64,000 nucleotides of DNA from Nocardioides marinus (GCA_019801415.1 JAHVJD010000011.1:27958-91957); one strand, 5' to 3'; numbered from the stretch's first letter, positions 1 through 9,314 are shown. The notes: generated by a model from the sequence alone, not told the origin. Numbers and translations: made by a program.

Positions 1-1
1 C

Positions 2-475
2 GCGCTGACGCTGGCGGGGCTGCCGACGGATGCGTTCTTCTTTGCCGGTTTCCTGCCGAATGCCTCGGCCGCGCGCAAGCGGCGGCTGGAGGAGCTGCGC
101 GAGATCCCCGGCACCCTGATTTTCTATGAATCACCGAAGCGGGTGGCCGCCTCGCTGGCGGATATGGCCGCCGTGCTGGGCAACCGCCCGGCCGCACTGT
201 GCCGCGAGCTGACCAAGAAATTCGAGGAAGTCCGTCGCGCACCGCTGGCGGATCTGGCGGCTAACCTCGCCGAACATCCGGTGAAGGGCGAGATCGTGCT
301 GCTGGTCGACCGCGCCCAGGCGGCCGAGGTCAGCGAGCGCGATCTGCAAAGCGATCTGCAGGCCGCGCTGCAGGACAATTCGGTCAAGGACGCCGCCGCC
401 ATCGTGGCGGAACTGCACGGGCTGCCACGGCGCAAGGTCTACCAGCTGGCGCTGCAGCATACCAAGGAGGGCTGA
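2..475 (+). CDS. rsmI: 16S rRNA (cytidine1402-2'-O)-methyltransferase RsmI, C-terminal part
   Basis: The 5' end lies outside the window; 157 C-terminal residues are present of a protein usually near 285. RsmI methylates the ribose of C1402 in the decoding centre of 16S rRNA using S-adenosylmethionine. The visible part carries the family's FFAGFLP stretch, an R/K-rich helix and the TLIFYESPKR motif (about residues 38-47 of the fragment). The KFEEV and KGEIVLLVD segments are also typical. It ends in TGA three bases before the next gene, whose ribosome site lies inside this one, so the two are probably co-translated. Identity is firm despite the truncation. Confidence 0.93.
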   Translation, partial: ALTLAGLPTDAFFFAGFLPNASAARKRRLEELREIPGTLIFYESPKRVAASLADMAAVLGNRPAALCRELTKKFEEVRRAPLADLAANLAEHPVKGEIVLLVDRAQAAEVSERDLQSDLQAALQDNSVKDAAAIVAELHGLPRRKVYQLALQHTKEG

Positions 476-478
476 GCG

Positions 479-853
479 GTGACGCGCGCCCGCCAGCATC
501 GCGGCGCCCGCGCCCACCATGCGGGCGAGGCGGCAGAGGACATCGTGGCGCGCCATTATGCAAACCTCGGCTACCGCGTGGCAGAGCGCCGCTGGCGCGG
601 GGCGGGCGGCGAAATTGACCTGATCCTCAAGGGGCCGGACGGGCTGGTTTTCGTCGAGGTAAAGCACAGCAGAACCAGCGCCGCCGCCGCCCTGCGGATC
701 ACGCCGCGGCAGATCGAACGCATTTATGCCAGCGCCGGGCAATATCTGGATACCCAGCCGCAGGGCCAGCTGACGCCGGTCCGCTTTGATGCCGCGCTTG
801 TGAACGGCAACGGCGCGGTCGAGGTGATCGAAAACGCCTTTGGCATGGGCTGA
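479..853 (+). CDS. yraN: YraN/UPF0102 family nuclease-like protein
   Basis: 124 residues. The core RWRGAGGEIDLILKGPDGLVFVEVKHS carries the E-x-D and E-V-K residues of the YraN branch of the Holliday-junction-resolvase-like PD-(D/E)xK fold. No activity is firmly established for the family. The start is GTG at 479, chosen because an AAGGAGGG ribosome site ends seven bases upstream, inside rsmI. The rsmI-yraN pairing is common in proteobacteria and supports both calls. Confidence 0.9.
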   Translation: MTRARQHRGARAHHAGEAAEDIVARHYANLGYRVAERRWRGAGGEIDLILKGPDGLVFVEVKHSRTSAAAALRITPRQIERIYASAGQYLDTQPQGQLTPVRFDAALVNGNGAVEVIENAFGMG

Positions 854-925
854 CGCATCGCTGCCCCATTGAACATGCGGCCCCGCTGGGCCATGTATCT
901 GACCAGTTTATAAGGGATACTGCCA

Positions 926-1861
926 ATGAAAATCGCCTTTCAGATGGACCCGGTCATGGGCGTGGACATCAACGCCGACAGCAGCTTCCGCCTGGCCGAG
1001 GAAGCCCAGGCGCGCGGTCATGAGCTGTTTTACTACGCCCCCGACCAGCTGGCCTATCAGGAAGGCCGTATCACCGCACGTGGCCACGACATGACGGTGC
1101 AGCGGGTGGCGGGCGCCCCCGCGGTGCTGGGCGAAGAGCGCGAAGTGGATCTGGCGGAGTTCGACGTGGTCTGGCTGCGCCAGGATCCGCCGTTCGACAT
1201 GCACTACATCACCTCGACGCACCTTCTGGACATGCTGAAGGGCAAGGCGCTGGTGGTGAATGATCCCTTCTGGGTGCGCAACTACCCGGAAAAACTGCTG
1301 GTGCTGAACTTCCCTGACCTGACGCCGCCGACCACCATCGCCCGCGATCTGCAGACCATCAAGGCGTTCAAGGAAAAGCACGGCGACGTGATCCTGAAGC
1401 CGCTCTATGGCAACGGCGGCGCGGGCGTGTTCCGGCTTGATGCCAATGACCGCAACCTGACCTCGCTGCACGAGCTGTTCACCGGCTTCAGCCGCGAGCC
1501 GCTGATCGTGCAGAAATTCCTGCCCGACGTCAGCAATGGCGACAAGCGGGTGATCCTGGTCGACGGCGAGGCGGTCGGCGCGATCAACCGGGTGCCGGCA
1601 GCGGGCGAGACGCGCTCCAACATGCACGTCGGCGGCCGCCCAGAAAAGATCGGGCTGAGCGAGCGGGATCTGGAGATCTGCGCCGCCATCGGTCCCCTGC
1701 TGCGGGAAAAGGGTCAGGTCTTCGTCGGCATCGACGTGATCGGCCACTACCTGACCGAGATCAACGTGACCTCGCCCACCGGCATTCAGGAACTGGAGCG
1801 GTTTGACGGCGTCAACATCGCCGAGAAGGTCTGGCAGGCGATCGAAGCCAAGATCAGCTGA
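926..1861 (+). CDS. gshB: Glutathione synthase
   Basis: 311 residues, the usual length. It joins gamma-glutamylcysteine and glycine with ATP to give glutathione in the cytoplasm. The N-terminus (MKIAFQMDPV) is typical, and the ATP-grasp segment GNGGAGVF lies near residues 162-169. A C-terminal glycine-rich ligand segment (GHYLTEINVTSPTGIQELE) is characteristic of GshB. The stop overlaps the next start by one base (TGATG), so translation of the downstream hydrolase is probably coupled. Confidence 0.96.
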   Translation: MKIAFQMDPVMGVDINADSSFRLAEEAQARGHELFYYAPDQLAYQEGRITARGHDMTVQRVAGAPAVLGEEREVDLAEFDVVWLRQDPPFDMHYITSTHLLDMLKGKALVVNDPFWVRNYPEKLLVLNFPDLTPPTTIARDLQTIKAFKEKHGDVILKPLYGNGGAGVFRLDANDRNLTSLHELFTGFSREPLIVQKFLPDVSNGDKRVILVDGEAVGAINRVPAAGETRSNMHVGGRPEKIGLSERDLEICAAIGPLLREKGQVFVGIDVIGHYLTEINVTSPTGIQELERFDGVNIAEKVWQAIEAKIS

Positions 1862-2763
1862 TGAGCTGGCAGCGCCGGACCATCAACGCGTGGATGCGTC
1901 ATGGCATGAAACCGGTGCTGCGGCGCGCCAGCAGCCCTGAACTGGCGCGGCGCGTGTTCGAATTTGCCGCGCCGCGTCTCTACCCGGCGCTGCCCTTTTC
2001 CCGCCTGCTGCCGCTGCGCGCGCCGGTGCCGATGACGCTGGTCAGCTGCGGCAGCCCGCGCGTGGGGCAGATCATCCTGTTTTTGCACGGCGGCGCCTAT
2101 CTGGCGGGCAGCGCGCGGGCCTATCAGGGCATGCTGTCGCGGCTGTCCCAGGCCGCCGGTCTCGAGATTGCGGTGCCGGACTACCGGCTGTTGCAACAGG
2201 CCCCGTTCCCCGCCGCCTACGAGGACGCCCTGCTGGCCTGGCAGCACTTGCGCCAGCGCGGCTATGCGCCGGGCCGGATCCTGCTGGCCGGGGACAGTGC
2301 GGGCGGCGGGCTGGCGCTGGCGCTGCTGGCGGGCCTTCTAGCAGAGGGAGAGCGCCCGGCCGGGCTGATCGCCTTTTCGCCCTGGTGCGACCTGACGCTG
2401 TCGGGGGCCAGCCTGCACGACAACCGGGCCTGCGATGTTCTCATCCCGACGGGGCGGATGCCGGAGGTTGTGGAGCAATATCTGGCCGGGGCCGACCCAG
2501 CCGATCCGCGGGCCTCGCCCCTGTTTGCCGATTTCCCCGGCCCGCCGCCGGTGCTGATCCAGGTGTCCGACAGCGAGGTGCTGCGCTCGGACGCCGAGCG
2601 CATGGCGGCCCGGCTGCAGGCCGCCGGCAGCGCGGTGCAGCTCCGCCTGTGGCACGGGCTGCCGCATGTCTGGCAATTCATGGCAGGTCACCTGCCGGAG
2701 GGGCAGGCGGCGCTCGAAGACGCCGCGGTATTTGCCCGTGCGGTGCTGGACGGCGGCACCTAG
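1861..2763 (+). CDS. Alpha/beta hydrolase of the hormone-sensitive-lipase (HSL) type
   Basis: 300 residues. It has the HGGAY oxyanion-hole motif (residues 76-80) and the GDSAGG nucleophile elbow with Ser146. A DSEVLRSDA acid region and a late LPHVWQ histidine complete a plausible Ser-Asp-His triad. Such enzymes hydrolyse carboxyl esters; the substrate cannot be told from sequence. It starts on the last base of gshB. It ends directly against the convergent comM-like gene with no intergenic DNA. Confidence 0.85.
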   Translation: MSWQRRTINAWMRHGMKPVLRRASSPELARRVFEFAAPRLYPALPFSRLLPLRAPVPMTLVSCGSPRVGQIILFLHGGAYLAGSARAYQGMLSRLSQAAGLEIAVPDYRLLQQAPFPAAYEDALLAWQHLRQRGYAPGRILLAGDSAGGGLALALLAGLLAEGERPAGLIAFSPWCDLTLSGASLHDNRACDVLIPTGRMPEVVEQYLAGADPADPRASPLFADFPGPPPVLIQVSDSEVLRSDAERMAARLQAAGSAVQLRLWHGLPHVWQFMAGHLPEGQAALEDAAVFARAVLDGGT

Positions 2764-4272
2764 TTACCGGGCTGCGGGCAGGCGGAAGCTCAGCGCCTCG
2801 GCGAAATGGTGGCGTTGCACGCGCTCTTCGCGGGCCAGATCGGCGATGGTGCGGGCCACGCGCAGCACCCGGTGATAGCCTCTTGCGCTGAGACCGAACC
2901 GCTCGGCAGCTCGGCTCAAGAGGTCGCGGCTGTCGGGGCCGGGGGCCGCGGCGTCTTCCAGCAGCTGCCCCTCAGCGTCGGCATTCTGCTCTATGCCGGG
3001 ATGGTTTGCATAGCGGGCCTGTTGCAGCTCGCGGGCGCAAGCCACCCGCTGTGCGACCTCGGCCGAGCCTTCGGCACAGGGCGGCAGATCCAGATCCGCA
3101 ATGTCGACGGGCGGAACGTCCAGATGCAGGTCAAACCGGTCCAACAAGGGGCCAGAGATACGGCCAAGATAGTCTGCGCTGCACCCCGGCGCGCGGGCGC
3201 ACGCCCGGTTTGCATCAGCCAGGTAGCCGCATTTGCAGGGATTGGCCGCGGCCACCAGCATGAAGCGGCTGGGATATTTCACATGCGCATTGGCGCGCGC
3301 CACCATGACTTCGCCGGTTTCCAGCGGCTGGCGAAGGGTTTCCAGAACCGGACGTGCGAATTCCGGCAGCTCATCGAGGAACAGAACCCCGTTGTGGGCA
3401 AGACTGATCTCGCCGGGCTGCGCCCGTCGTCCGCCCCCGACAATGGCCGCCATCGAGGCGGTGTGATGCGGTTCGCGGAACGGGCGGACGCGGCTGATGC
3501 CACCATCCTTGATCAGCCCAGCCAAGGAGTGGATCATCGAGGTTTCCAGTGCCTCCCTTGGTGTCAGCGGCGGCAACAGGGAGGGCAGGCGCGCCGCCAG
3601 CATCGATTTGCCGGAGCCGGGTGGTCCGACCATAAGCAGGTGATGGCGCCCGGCGGCTGCGATCTCCAGCGCGCGCTTTGCCTGCTCCTGCCCCTTCACG
3701 TCGCGCAGATCCTTGGTTGCTGGGGCGTTGCCGACCTCGCCCGGCGTGGCGGGTTCGATCAGGCGCTGGCCGGTGAAATGCTGAACGGCTTCGGCCAGCG
3801 TGGTGACGCCGAAAACCTGCGCCGCATCCACCCAGGCCGCCTCGGCGCCGGAATCCTTGGGGCATATCAGCATCCGTGCCTGTTCAGCCGCGGTGACGGC
3901 TGCGGGCAGGGCGCCCACCACCGGCATCAGCTGTCCGTCCAGTGACAGCTCGCCCAGGGCGATGGTGTCCTCGGCCTTTTCAGCAGGGATGATCCCGATC
4001 GCGGCGAGAAGCGCCAAGGCAATCGGCAAGTCGAAATGGCTGCCTTCCTTGGGCAGATCGGCAGGCGACAGGTTTACGGTGATCCGGCGCGAGGGCAGGG
4101 CAATCGACATCGCGGCAAAGGCGGCGCGGACCCGTTCGCGCGCCTCGCTCACCGCCTTGTCGGGCAGACCAACCACCGAAAAGGCCGGAAGCCCTGGCGC
4201 GACGGCGCATTGCACTTCGACCAGGCGTGCATCGACCCCCTGAAAGGCCACGGTGTAACAGCGTGTGGTCAT
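2764..4272 (-). CDS. comM: YifB/ComM family Mg-chelatase-like AAA+ ATPase
   Basis: 502 residues from the ATG at 4272. The family N-terminus TRCYTVAFQGVDARLVEVQC begins there, and an upstream in-frame ATG at 4311 would add an unsupported tail. Domains in order are an N-terminal Lon-like ChlI fold (about 1-170), an AAA+ domain with Walker A GPPGSGKS (Lys222) and Walker B LFLDELPEF, then a C-terminal Mg-chelatase helical part. In competent gammaproteobacteria ComM is a hexameric branch-migration helicase for transformation. That role here is inferred from the family. Confidence 0.9.
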   Translation of the reverse strand: MTTRCYTVAFQGVDARLVEVQCAVAPGLPAFSVVGLPDKAVSEARERVRAAFAAMSIALPSRRITVNLSPADLPKEGSHFDLPIALALLAAIGIIPAEKAEDTIALGELSLDGQLMPVVGALPAAVTAAEQARMLICPKDSGAEAAWVDAAQVFGVTTLAEAVQHFTGQRLIEPATPGEVGNAPATKDLRDVKGQEQAKRALEIAAAGRHHLLMVGPPGSGKSMLAARLPSLLPPLTPREALETSMIHSLAGLIKDGGISRVRPFREPHHTASMAAIVGGGRRAQPGEISLAHNGVLFLDELPEFARPVLETLRQPLETGEVMVARANAHVKYPSRFMLVAAANPCKCGYLADANRACARAPGCSADYLGRISGPLLDRFDLHLDVPPVDIADLDLPPCAEGSAEVAQRVACARELQQARYANHPGIEQNADAEGQLLEDAAAPGPDSRDLLSRAAERFGLSARGYHRVLRVARTIADLAREERVQRHHFAEALSFRLPAAR

Positions 4273-4396
4273 CTCTCCCCGTCCCGTTCTGGTCGGAAAG
4301 AGGCTTGGCAATCATGGTTTCCGAATGGTTAACGCGGGGCGGGTCGCGCTTGGAATTCACGCAAAATTGGCGCTGGTCGCCCCGCCCCGGCACCCG

Positions 4397-5080
4397 TCAG
4401 TCCAGCGACCAAGCACGCTTTGGCAAATCCACCGGGTAGGGCTCCGGGTCGTAGGTGACCTCCTGCGCCTGCTGTTGCCAGCTCTGAACCGTTGGGTCGG
4501 AGAGCAGCAGCTTGCAATAGGCGCGGGTTTCGGCGCTGACGGGCAAGTCATAGCCGATGATGCGGGCAGCGACCGGCGTGTAGAACGTATCAGCCAGAGA
4601 GTAGGCCCCGAACAAGTGACCCGTCGCGGCGCCGGACACGAGGCGGGCGTGGGCAAACAGCGTTTCGATACGCGCGAGGTCGGTCCTGACCGCCTCGGAT
4701 GGGGCAAAGCCCTCGTAAATGCCGCCCAGCTGCATCGGGCAGTCGCCGCGCAAGGCGGAAAAACCGCAGGCCATTTCGGTCACCAGCCAGCGCGCAGTGG
4801 CGCGATGTGCCGGATCGGTCGGCCACAGCCCGGCCTTCGGGTGCCGTTCGGCCAGGGTTTCCGCGATTGCCAGGCTTTCGCCGACCACGGTGCCGTCCGG
4901 CAGTCGCAACACCGGCACCAGCCGCGCCGGGGCGAGATGCGCCAAATCCGCCGCCATGCGCCCGGAGTACAGCCCGACCATGTGGACGGTGTGGGGCAGA
5001 TTGAATTTCTCGAGCATGAGCCAGCCGCGCAATGACCAGCTGGAATACATGCGGTCGCCAATATAGAGTTCATATGTCAT
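4397..5080 (-). CDS. Glutathione S-transferase family protein
   Basis: 227 residues. The N-terminal thioredoxin-like half has YIGDRMYSSWSLRGWLML, where a serine pair sits at the usual GST active-site position. It is followed by the VPVLRLPDGTVVGESLAIAETL glutathione-binding block (cis-Pro, Glu-Ser). An all-helical C-terminal half follows. It probably conjugates or reduces electrophiles with glutathione in the cytoplasm; the substrate is unknown. An inverted repeat lies about 46 bases upstream of its start. Confidence 0.88.
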   Translation of the reverse strand: MTYELYIGDRMYSSWSLRGWLMLEKFNLPHTVHMVGLYSGRMAADLAHLAPARLVPVLRLPDGTVVGESLAIAETLAERHPKAGLWPTDPAHRATARWLVTEMACGFSALRGDCPMQLGGIYEGFAPSEAVRTDLARIETLFAHARLVSGAATGHLFGAYSLADTFYTPVAARIIGYDLPVSAETRAYCKLLLSDPTVQSWQQQAQEVTYDPEPYPVDLPKRAWSLD

Positions 5081-5125
5081 AAGGCGAGGGTAGCCGCGGT
5101 GAAAATATTCTCAAATGGAATGTTT

Positions 5126-5142
5126 GTGATAGAGATTATCAC
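5126..5142. promoter_or_regulatory. Inverted repeat upstream of the GST gene
   Basis: GTGATA and TATCAC are separated by five bases, in an AT-rich patch that runs from the end of the phosphatase gene to the GST start at 5080. It could be an operator for the GST gene or a weak terminator for the cobU-phosphatase pair. There is no T-run after it on the minus strand, which favours an operator. Confidence 0.35.
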
Positions 5143-5720
5143 GGATTGTGATTAATCTTGCCGGCGATCCAGCCGTCCGGACCGACAGACACCTGACTGA
5201 CGGAAAGGTTGTCGATCTTGTGCCCAAAGGCCTCCAGCGCGGTGAGGCGTGCAGCGCGCTGGATCTGGCTGAGAATCTGTCCGAAATGCCCCACCACGAT
5301 CAGGTCGCCGCCCTCGTGCGCGGCCACCAGCCCGTCGATCGCAGCATTCACGCGGGCGCAGAGCTGGTTCCAGCTTTCGCCCCCCGGCGGCGTGCTGTCC
5401 CCCGGCGTATCCCAATAGGCGCGGATTCGGTCCGGGTCTTCGGCGTCGACCTCGGCCCAGCTGCGCAGCTCCCAGGCGCCAAAGTGGATTTCGCGCAGCC
5501 CCGGCAGATGCGGCAACCGCTGTCGGTTGCCTTGGATGGCATCCGCGGTGGTCACCGCCCGCGACAGGTCCGAAGACACAACCAGCGCGTCGGCGGGCAG
5601 ATGCGCCGACAGGCGGGCCAGCGCGGCCGAATCAGAAAGATCCGCGGGCAGGTCTGACCAACCGACCATACATTTGGCGTGAGTCGGCCCGTGCCGAACC
5701 AGGAACAGGCGGGTGGTCAC
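5139..5720 (-). CDS. Histidine phosphatase family protein (CobC-like)
   Basis: 193 residues from GTG at 5720. The signature RHG is at residues 9-11 (TRLFLVRHGPTH), and the second histidine lies in the VVGHFGQI block. The FGAWELRSW segment resembles the GxWEG region of alpha-ribazole phosphatases. The start overlaps the cobU stop by four bases (GTGA). That coupling suggests it removes the phosphate from alpha-ribazole-5'-phosphate in the nucleotide-loop part of cobalamin assembly. A more general phosphoglycerate-mutase-like role cannot be excluded. Confidence 0.8.
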   Translation of the reverse strand: MTTRLFLVRHGPTHAKCMVGWSDLPADLSDSAALARLSAHLPADALVVSSDLSRAVTTADAIQGNRQRLPHLPGLREIHFGAWELRSWAEVDAEDPDRIRAYWDTPGDSTPPGGESWNQLCARVNAAIDGLVAAHEGGDLIVVGHFGQILSQIQRAARLTALEAFGHKIDNLSVSQVSVGPDGWIAGKINHNP

Positions 5721-6235
5721 AGGCTGCCTTTCAGGACCAGGGGCAGCCCGGCGGTGACTTGCACCACCCGGTCGGCGCGCGCGGCCAGAGCGATGTTCAG
5801 CCGCCCCTGAGCCTCCCGGAACCTCCGGGCCAGCGCGTTTTCGGGCACGATGCCCAGTCCGGTCTCGTTGGACACGATCACCAGATCCGCCGCGCAGGTG
5901 TCGATGGCGGACATCAGTTCCGACTCGGCGGCGGCAAGATCGTGTTCGGCCAGCAAATGGTTGGTCAGCCACATGGTGGCGCAGTCCATCAGGCAGATTT
6001 GCCCGGATGTCAGCCCCGGCAAGACTCGCCCGGCTGTTTCCGGCTCTTCTACAGTGCTCCAGCCAGCCCCTCTTTGTGCGAGATGGCGGGACACTTTTTC
6101 GCGCATTTCGGCGTCAAAAATTTGTGCAGTTGCCCAGTAAACTCTGTCTTTTGTGCTGTTTACGCACAGGCCTTCGGCAAATGCCGACTTTCCTGAGGCC
6201 GCGCCCCCAAGAATTAAAGTTACATTTGCAGGCAT
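5717..6235 (-). CDS. cobU: Adenosylcobinamide kinase / adenosylcobinamide-phosphate guanylyltransferase
   Basis: 172 residues. It phosphorylates adenosylcobinamide and transfers GMP to it in cobalamin assembly or salvage. The Walker A GGAASGKS is at residues 10-17. The family blocks VYWATAQIFDAEM, VDCATMWLTNHL-like (here LMDCATMWLTNHL) and VSNETGLGIVP follow in order. It is translationally coupled to the phosphatase downstream. No cobalamin riboswitch core is recognisable upstream on its strand. Confidence 0.94.
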   Translation of the reverse strand: MPANVTLILGGAASGKSAFAEGLCVNSTKDRVYWATAQIFDAEMREKVSRHLAQRGAGWSTVEEPETAGRVLPGLTSGQICLMDCATMWLTNHLLAEHDLAAAESELMSAIDTCAADLVIVSNETGLGIVPENALARRFREAQGRLNIALAARADRVVQVTAGLPLVLKGSL

Positions 6236-6242
6236 TTTTTGC

Positions 6243-6372
6243 TAACCTGTATGTACGAAGCCGTTCCTGTGGGTAACTGCAGGGCCCGGTAAAGACAAGA
6301 GACCGCAGCGCCCGGGGTTCCAATGTTTCCAAACCGGGGAGGCTGCGCAGGGGCCAAATTACTTTTTACGTT
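6243..6372 (+). ncRNA. Candidate structured intergenic RNA (6S-like architecture)
   Basis: The region between divergent cobU and rpoH can fold into a long interrupted hairpin on the plus strand. GCAGC pairs with GCTGC and CCCGG with CCGGG around an AT-rich loop (about 6314-6353). Outer GGCCC/GGGGCC and GTAA/TTAC pairs flank a central bubble. A possible promoter (TTGCAG, 16 bases, TGTATG) lies in the start of cobU. A bubbled rod is the architecture of 6S RNA, but I do not recognise the sequence itself. It could also be an rpoH 5' leader. Confidence 0.25.
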
Positions 6373-6511
6373 TCCCGTTTGGCCTGTGGATGTGGCGAAA
6401 GTTGCACCCGATGCGCTGTTGCTGTTGGCCCAAGGGCGATCCGGGCCCCCAATTGTTCCAAGTTAAGTCCCCAGACGGCAGTTTGTTAATTAGTTTCCGG
6501 GGGGAAATCTT

Positions 6512-7390
6512 ATGGCACTAGATCACACACATGAAAACCCATTGCCGAAACAGGCCATGCGGGCAGAGCTGCTGGATGCAGAGACCGAGCTGCGCCTGGC
6601 CTATGCCTGGCGGGATGAACGGGACGTGCAATCACTGCACCGCCTGATCAACGCCTATATGCGGTTGGCAATCTCCATGGCGGCAAAATTCAAACGCTAT
6701 GGGGCGCCGATGAACGACCTGATCCAGGAAGCTGGGCTGGGTTTGATGAAGGCGGCCGACAAGTTCGACCCGGATCGCGGTGTGCGGTTCTCGACCTATG
6801 CGGTGTGGTGGATCAAGGCATCGATTCAGGATTACGTGATGCGCAACTGGTCCATGGTGCGCACCGGCTCGACCTCTTCGCAAAAGTCGCTGTTCTTCAA
6901 CATGCGCCGGGTTCAGGCGCAGCTGGAGCGCGAGGCCCGAGCGCAGGGGGCGCGGTTGGATCAGCATCAGCTGCACCAGAAGATTGCCACCGAGATCGGT
7001 GTGCCGCTGCGCGATGTGCAGATGATGGATGGGCGTCTTTCGGGGGCCGATTTCTCCCTCAACGCGGTGCAGTCGACGGAGGATGAGGGGCGCGAATGGA
7101 TCGACGCGCTTGAGGATGACACCACCCAGGCAGAAGAGCTGGTTCAGCAGCGTCACGACCGCCGCCAGCTGCGCAAATGGCTGGTCGGCGCCTTGCAGGC
7201 CTTGAACGACCGCGAGCGGTTCATCATCACCGAGCGCAAACTGCGCGAACGGCCGCGCACGCTGGAAAGCCTGGGCACGGAACTGGGCCTGTCCAAGGAA
7301 CGCGTGCGCCAGCTCGAAGCCGGGGCCTTCCAGAAGATGCGAAAATGCCTTGAAAACAAGTCGCGCGAGGTTCACAGGCTCCTGTCCTGA
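6512..7390 (+). CDS. rpoH: RNA polymerase sigma-32 family factor, RpoH-II type
   Basis: 292 residues. Region 2 includes DLIQEAGLGLMKAADKFDPDRGVRFSTYAVWWIKASIQDYVMRNWS. The RpoH-box region QKSLFFNMRR, specific to heat-shock sigma factors, follows. Region 4.2 ends with LGLSKERVRQLEAGAFQKMR. The shortened N-terminus and divergent box fit the second RpoH paralogue of Rhodobacterales, linked in Rhodobacter to singlet-oxygen and general stress; that link is family knowledge. A GGGGGGAA ribosome site precedes the ATG. The 275-base leader could matter for its control. Confidence 0.92.
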   Translation: MALDHTHENPLPKQAMRAELLDAETELRLAYAWRDERDVQSLHRLINAYMRLAISMAAKFKRYGAPMNDLIQEAGLGLMKAADKFDPDRGVRFSTYAVWWIKASIQDYVMRNWSMVRTGSTSSQKSLFFNMRRVQAQLEREARAQGARLDQHQLHQKIATEIGVPLRDVQMMDGRLSGADFSLNAVQSTEDEGREWIDALEDDTTQAEELVQQRHDRRQLRKWLVGALQALNDRERFIITERKLRERPRTLESLGTELGLSKERVRQLEAGAFQKMRKCLENKSREVHRLLS

Positions 7391-7418
7391 CCAACCCGAC
7401 GGGCCATAGTGTCTGGTG

Positions 7419-7443
7419 AAGCGCCGCCATTTCGGTGGCGCTT
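7419..7443 (+). terminator. Hairpin after rpoH
   Basis: Ten-base arms at 7419-7428 and 7434-7443 (one G-T pair) close a five-base loop 29 bases after the rpoH stop. Only a short T-run follows, so it may be a weak intrinsic terminator or an mRNA-stabilising hairpin. Confidence 0.6.
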
Positions 7444-7624
7444 TGCCGTTGGATCCGGGCGCAGGTGATACACGCGCGCTGACGGCTGCCTTGGCATCCT
7501 TCGTTGCGGGCGAACGCCGGCTATTCAGCCCGCCCGCGTCATGCGGCCCCGCTTGCGGGAAAAGCGTTTCACACTTCTGGCGCTGCACAGTACAGTCGCC
7601 CTGAAGGTGGCAGAGGACCCGCAA

Positions 7625-8821
7625 ATGCTGGCTGGCAAACATATTCTTCTGATTATCGGTGGCGGAATCGCGGCTTACAAATCGCTGGAGCTGATCCGGC
7701 GCCTGCAGGATCAGGGCGCGCGCGTGACCCCCGTCCTGACGAAAGCGGGCGCCGAGTTCGTCACGCCGCTGTCGGTTTCGGCCCTGGCAGGGACACCGGT
7801 GCATCAGCAACTGTTTGATCTGACCTCCGAAGCCGAGATGGGCCATATCCAGCTGTCACGCAGCGCCGACCTGCTGGTGGTGGCGCCCGCGACGGCGGAC
7901 CTGATGGCCAAGATGGCGCAAGGCCTCGCCAATGATCTGGCCTCGACGCTGCTGCTGGCCACCGACACGCCGGTGCTGCTGGCGCCCGCCATGAACGTGC
8001 GCATGTGGGAACACCCCGCTACCCAGCGCAACATCGCCCAGCTGAAGGCGGATGGCGCGGACTTTGTCGGTCCCAATGATGGCAGCATGGCCTGCGGTGA
8101 ATTCGGCCCCGGCCGCATGGCCGAACCGGACGAGATCGTGGCCGCCATCACAGCCAAACTGTCCGACGGGCCGCTGCGGGGCAAACGAATCGTGGTGACC
8201 TCCGGCCCCACGCATGAGCCGATCGACCCGGTGCGTTATATCGCCAACCGCTCCTCCGGGGCGCAGGGCACGGCACTGGCGCGGGCCTTGCGTGACCGCG
8301 GTGCCGAGGTGGTGTTCATCACCGGCCCCGCCGAGGTGCCACCGCCCGAGGGCGTGCAGGTGGTGCCGGTCCAGAGCGCGCGTGACATGGCCGCCGCGGT
8401 AGAGGCCGCCTTGCCCGCCGATGCCGGTGTCTTTGCCGCCGCGGTGGCGGATTGGCGGGTGGCGAGCGCCTCGGACCGCAAGCTGAAGAAATCCAAGGAC
8501 GGCCTGCCGGTGCTGGAATTCGCCGAAAATCCCGACATCCTGAAGGGGGTTGCCCAGATGACGTCGGGACGCCCGGCGCTGGTGGTCGGCTTTGCCGCCG
8601 AGACCAACGACGTGGTCGACAACGCCACCGCCAAGCGCGAGCGCAAGGGGTGCGACTGGATCGTCGCCAATGACGTCTCGCCCGCGACCGGCATCATGGG
8701 CGGCAGCGAAAACGCGGTGACTCTGATTTCGGAAGACGGCGCGGAAAGCTGGCCGCGCATGGGCAAGGACGAGGTCGCCGCGCGTCTCGCCGACCGGATC
8801 GCCGCGGCGCTGGCCGGGTGA
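7625..8821 (+). CDS. coaBC: Bifunctional phosphopantothenoylcysteine decarboxylase / phosphopantothenate-cysteine ligase
   Basis: 398 residues from the ATG at 7625, where [24 protein letters not shown] matches the family N-terminus. An in-frame start at 7541 would add an unsupported tail. It carries two consecutive steps of coenzyme A synthesis. The N-terminal flavoprotein half has [38 protein letters not shown] and the [16 protein letters not shown] active-site block (His-Pro-Ala-Thr-Gln). The ligase half has [24 protein letters not shown] and VADW. It is followed by dut and the moeB-like gene on the same strand. Confidence 0.96.
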   Translation: MLAGKHILLIIGGGIAAYKSLELIRRLQDQGARVTPVLTKAGAEFVTPLSVSALAGTPVHQQLFDLTSEAEMGHIQLSRSADLLVVAPATADLMAKMAQGLANDLASTLLLATDTPVLLAPAMNVRMWEHPATQRNIAQLKADGADFVGPNDGSMACGEFGPGRMAEPDEIVAAITAKLSDGPLRGKRIVVTSGPTHEPIDPVRYIANRSSGAQGTALARALRDRGAEVVFITGPAEVPPPEGVQVVPVQSARDMAAAVEAALPADAGVFAAAVADWRVASASDRKLKKSKDGLPVLEFAENPDILKGVAQMTSGRPALVVGFAAETNDVVDNATAKRERKGCDWIVANDVSPATGIMGGSENAVTLISEDGAESWPRMGKDEVAARLADRIAAALAG

Positions 8822-8858
8822 CAATGAGTATTTTCAGAAAGATGAAGGGGCAGCGGGG

Positions 8859-9314
8859 ATGGTGACGATCCGTGTGATCCATGACGAGGGCGCGGACCGG
8901 GATGTGCCGCTGCCCTCTTATGAAACGGCGGGGGCGGCGGGGGCCGACATCCGCGCCAATCTGCCGGACCGCGGCTGCCTGCAGCTGGCGCCGGGTGAGC
9001 GGGCGCTGGTGCCGACCGGGCTGCGCATCGAAATCCCCGCAGGCTACGAGGTGCAGATCCGTCCGCGCTCCGGCCTGGCGTTGAAGCATGGCATCACCCT
9101 GCCCAACACCCCCGGCACCATCGACAGCGATTACCGCGGCCCGTTGGGGGTCATCGTGATGAACGCAGGCCAGGAGCAGTTCGAGATCGCCCACGGTGAC
9201 CGCATCGCCCAGATGGTGGTGGCGCCGGTGCTGCAGGCCCGCTTCGAGCTGGCCGATGCCCTCAGCAGTTCCGCGCGCGGCGCGGGCGGCTTTGGCTCCA
9301 CCGGGAGAGGCTGA
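8859..9314 (+). CDS. dut: Deoxyuridine 5'-triphosphate nucleotidohydrolase (dUTPase)
   Basis: 151 residues, the usual length for trimeric dUTPase. It hydrolyses dUTP to dUMP and pyrophosphate, keeping uracil out of DNA. The five motifs appear in order: [38 protein letters not shown] and the C-terminal flexible arm [11 protein letters not shown]. The stop overlaps the next start (TGATG), so the downstream moeB-like gene is probably translationally coupled. Confidence 0.96.
   Translation: MVTIRVIHDEGADRDVPLPSYETAGAAGADIRANLPDRGCLQLAPGERALVPTGLRIEIPAGYEVQIRPRSGLALKHGITLPNTPGTIDSDYRGPLGVIVMNAGQEQFEIAHGDRIAQMVVAPVLQARFELADALSSSARGAGGFGSTGRG

Noticed and set aside
6236..6400. Cobalamin riboswitch upstream of cobU
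   Set aside because: The position would suit one, but no conserved B12-box core could be found on the minus strand.
8824..8865. Thirteen-codon frame between coaBC and dut
   Set aside because: It overlaps the dut start and has no ribosome site or recognisable leader-peptide features.
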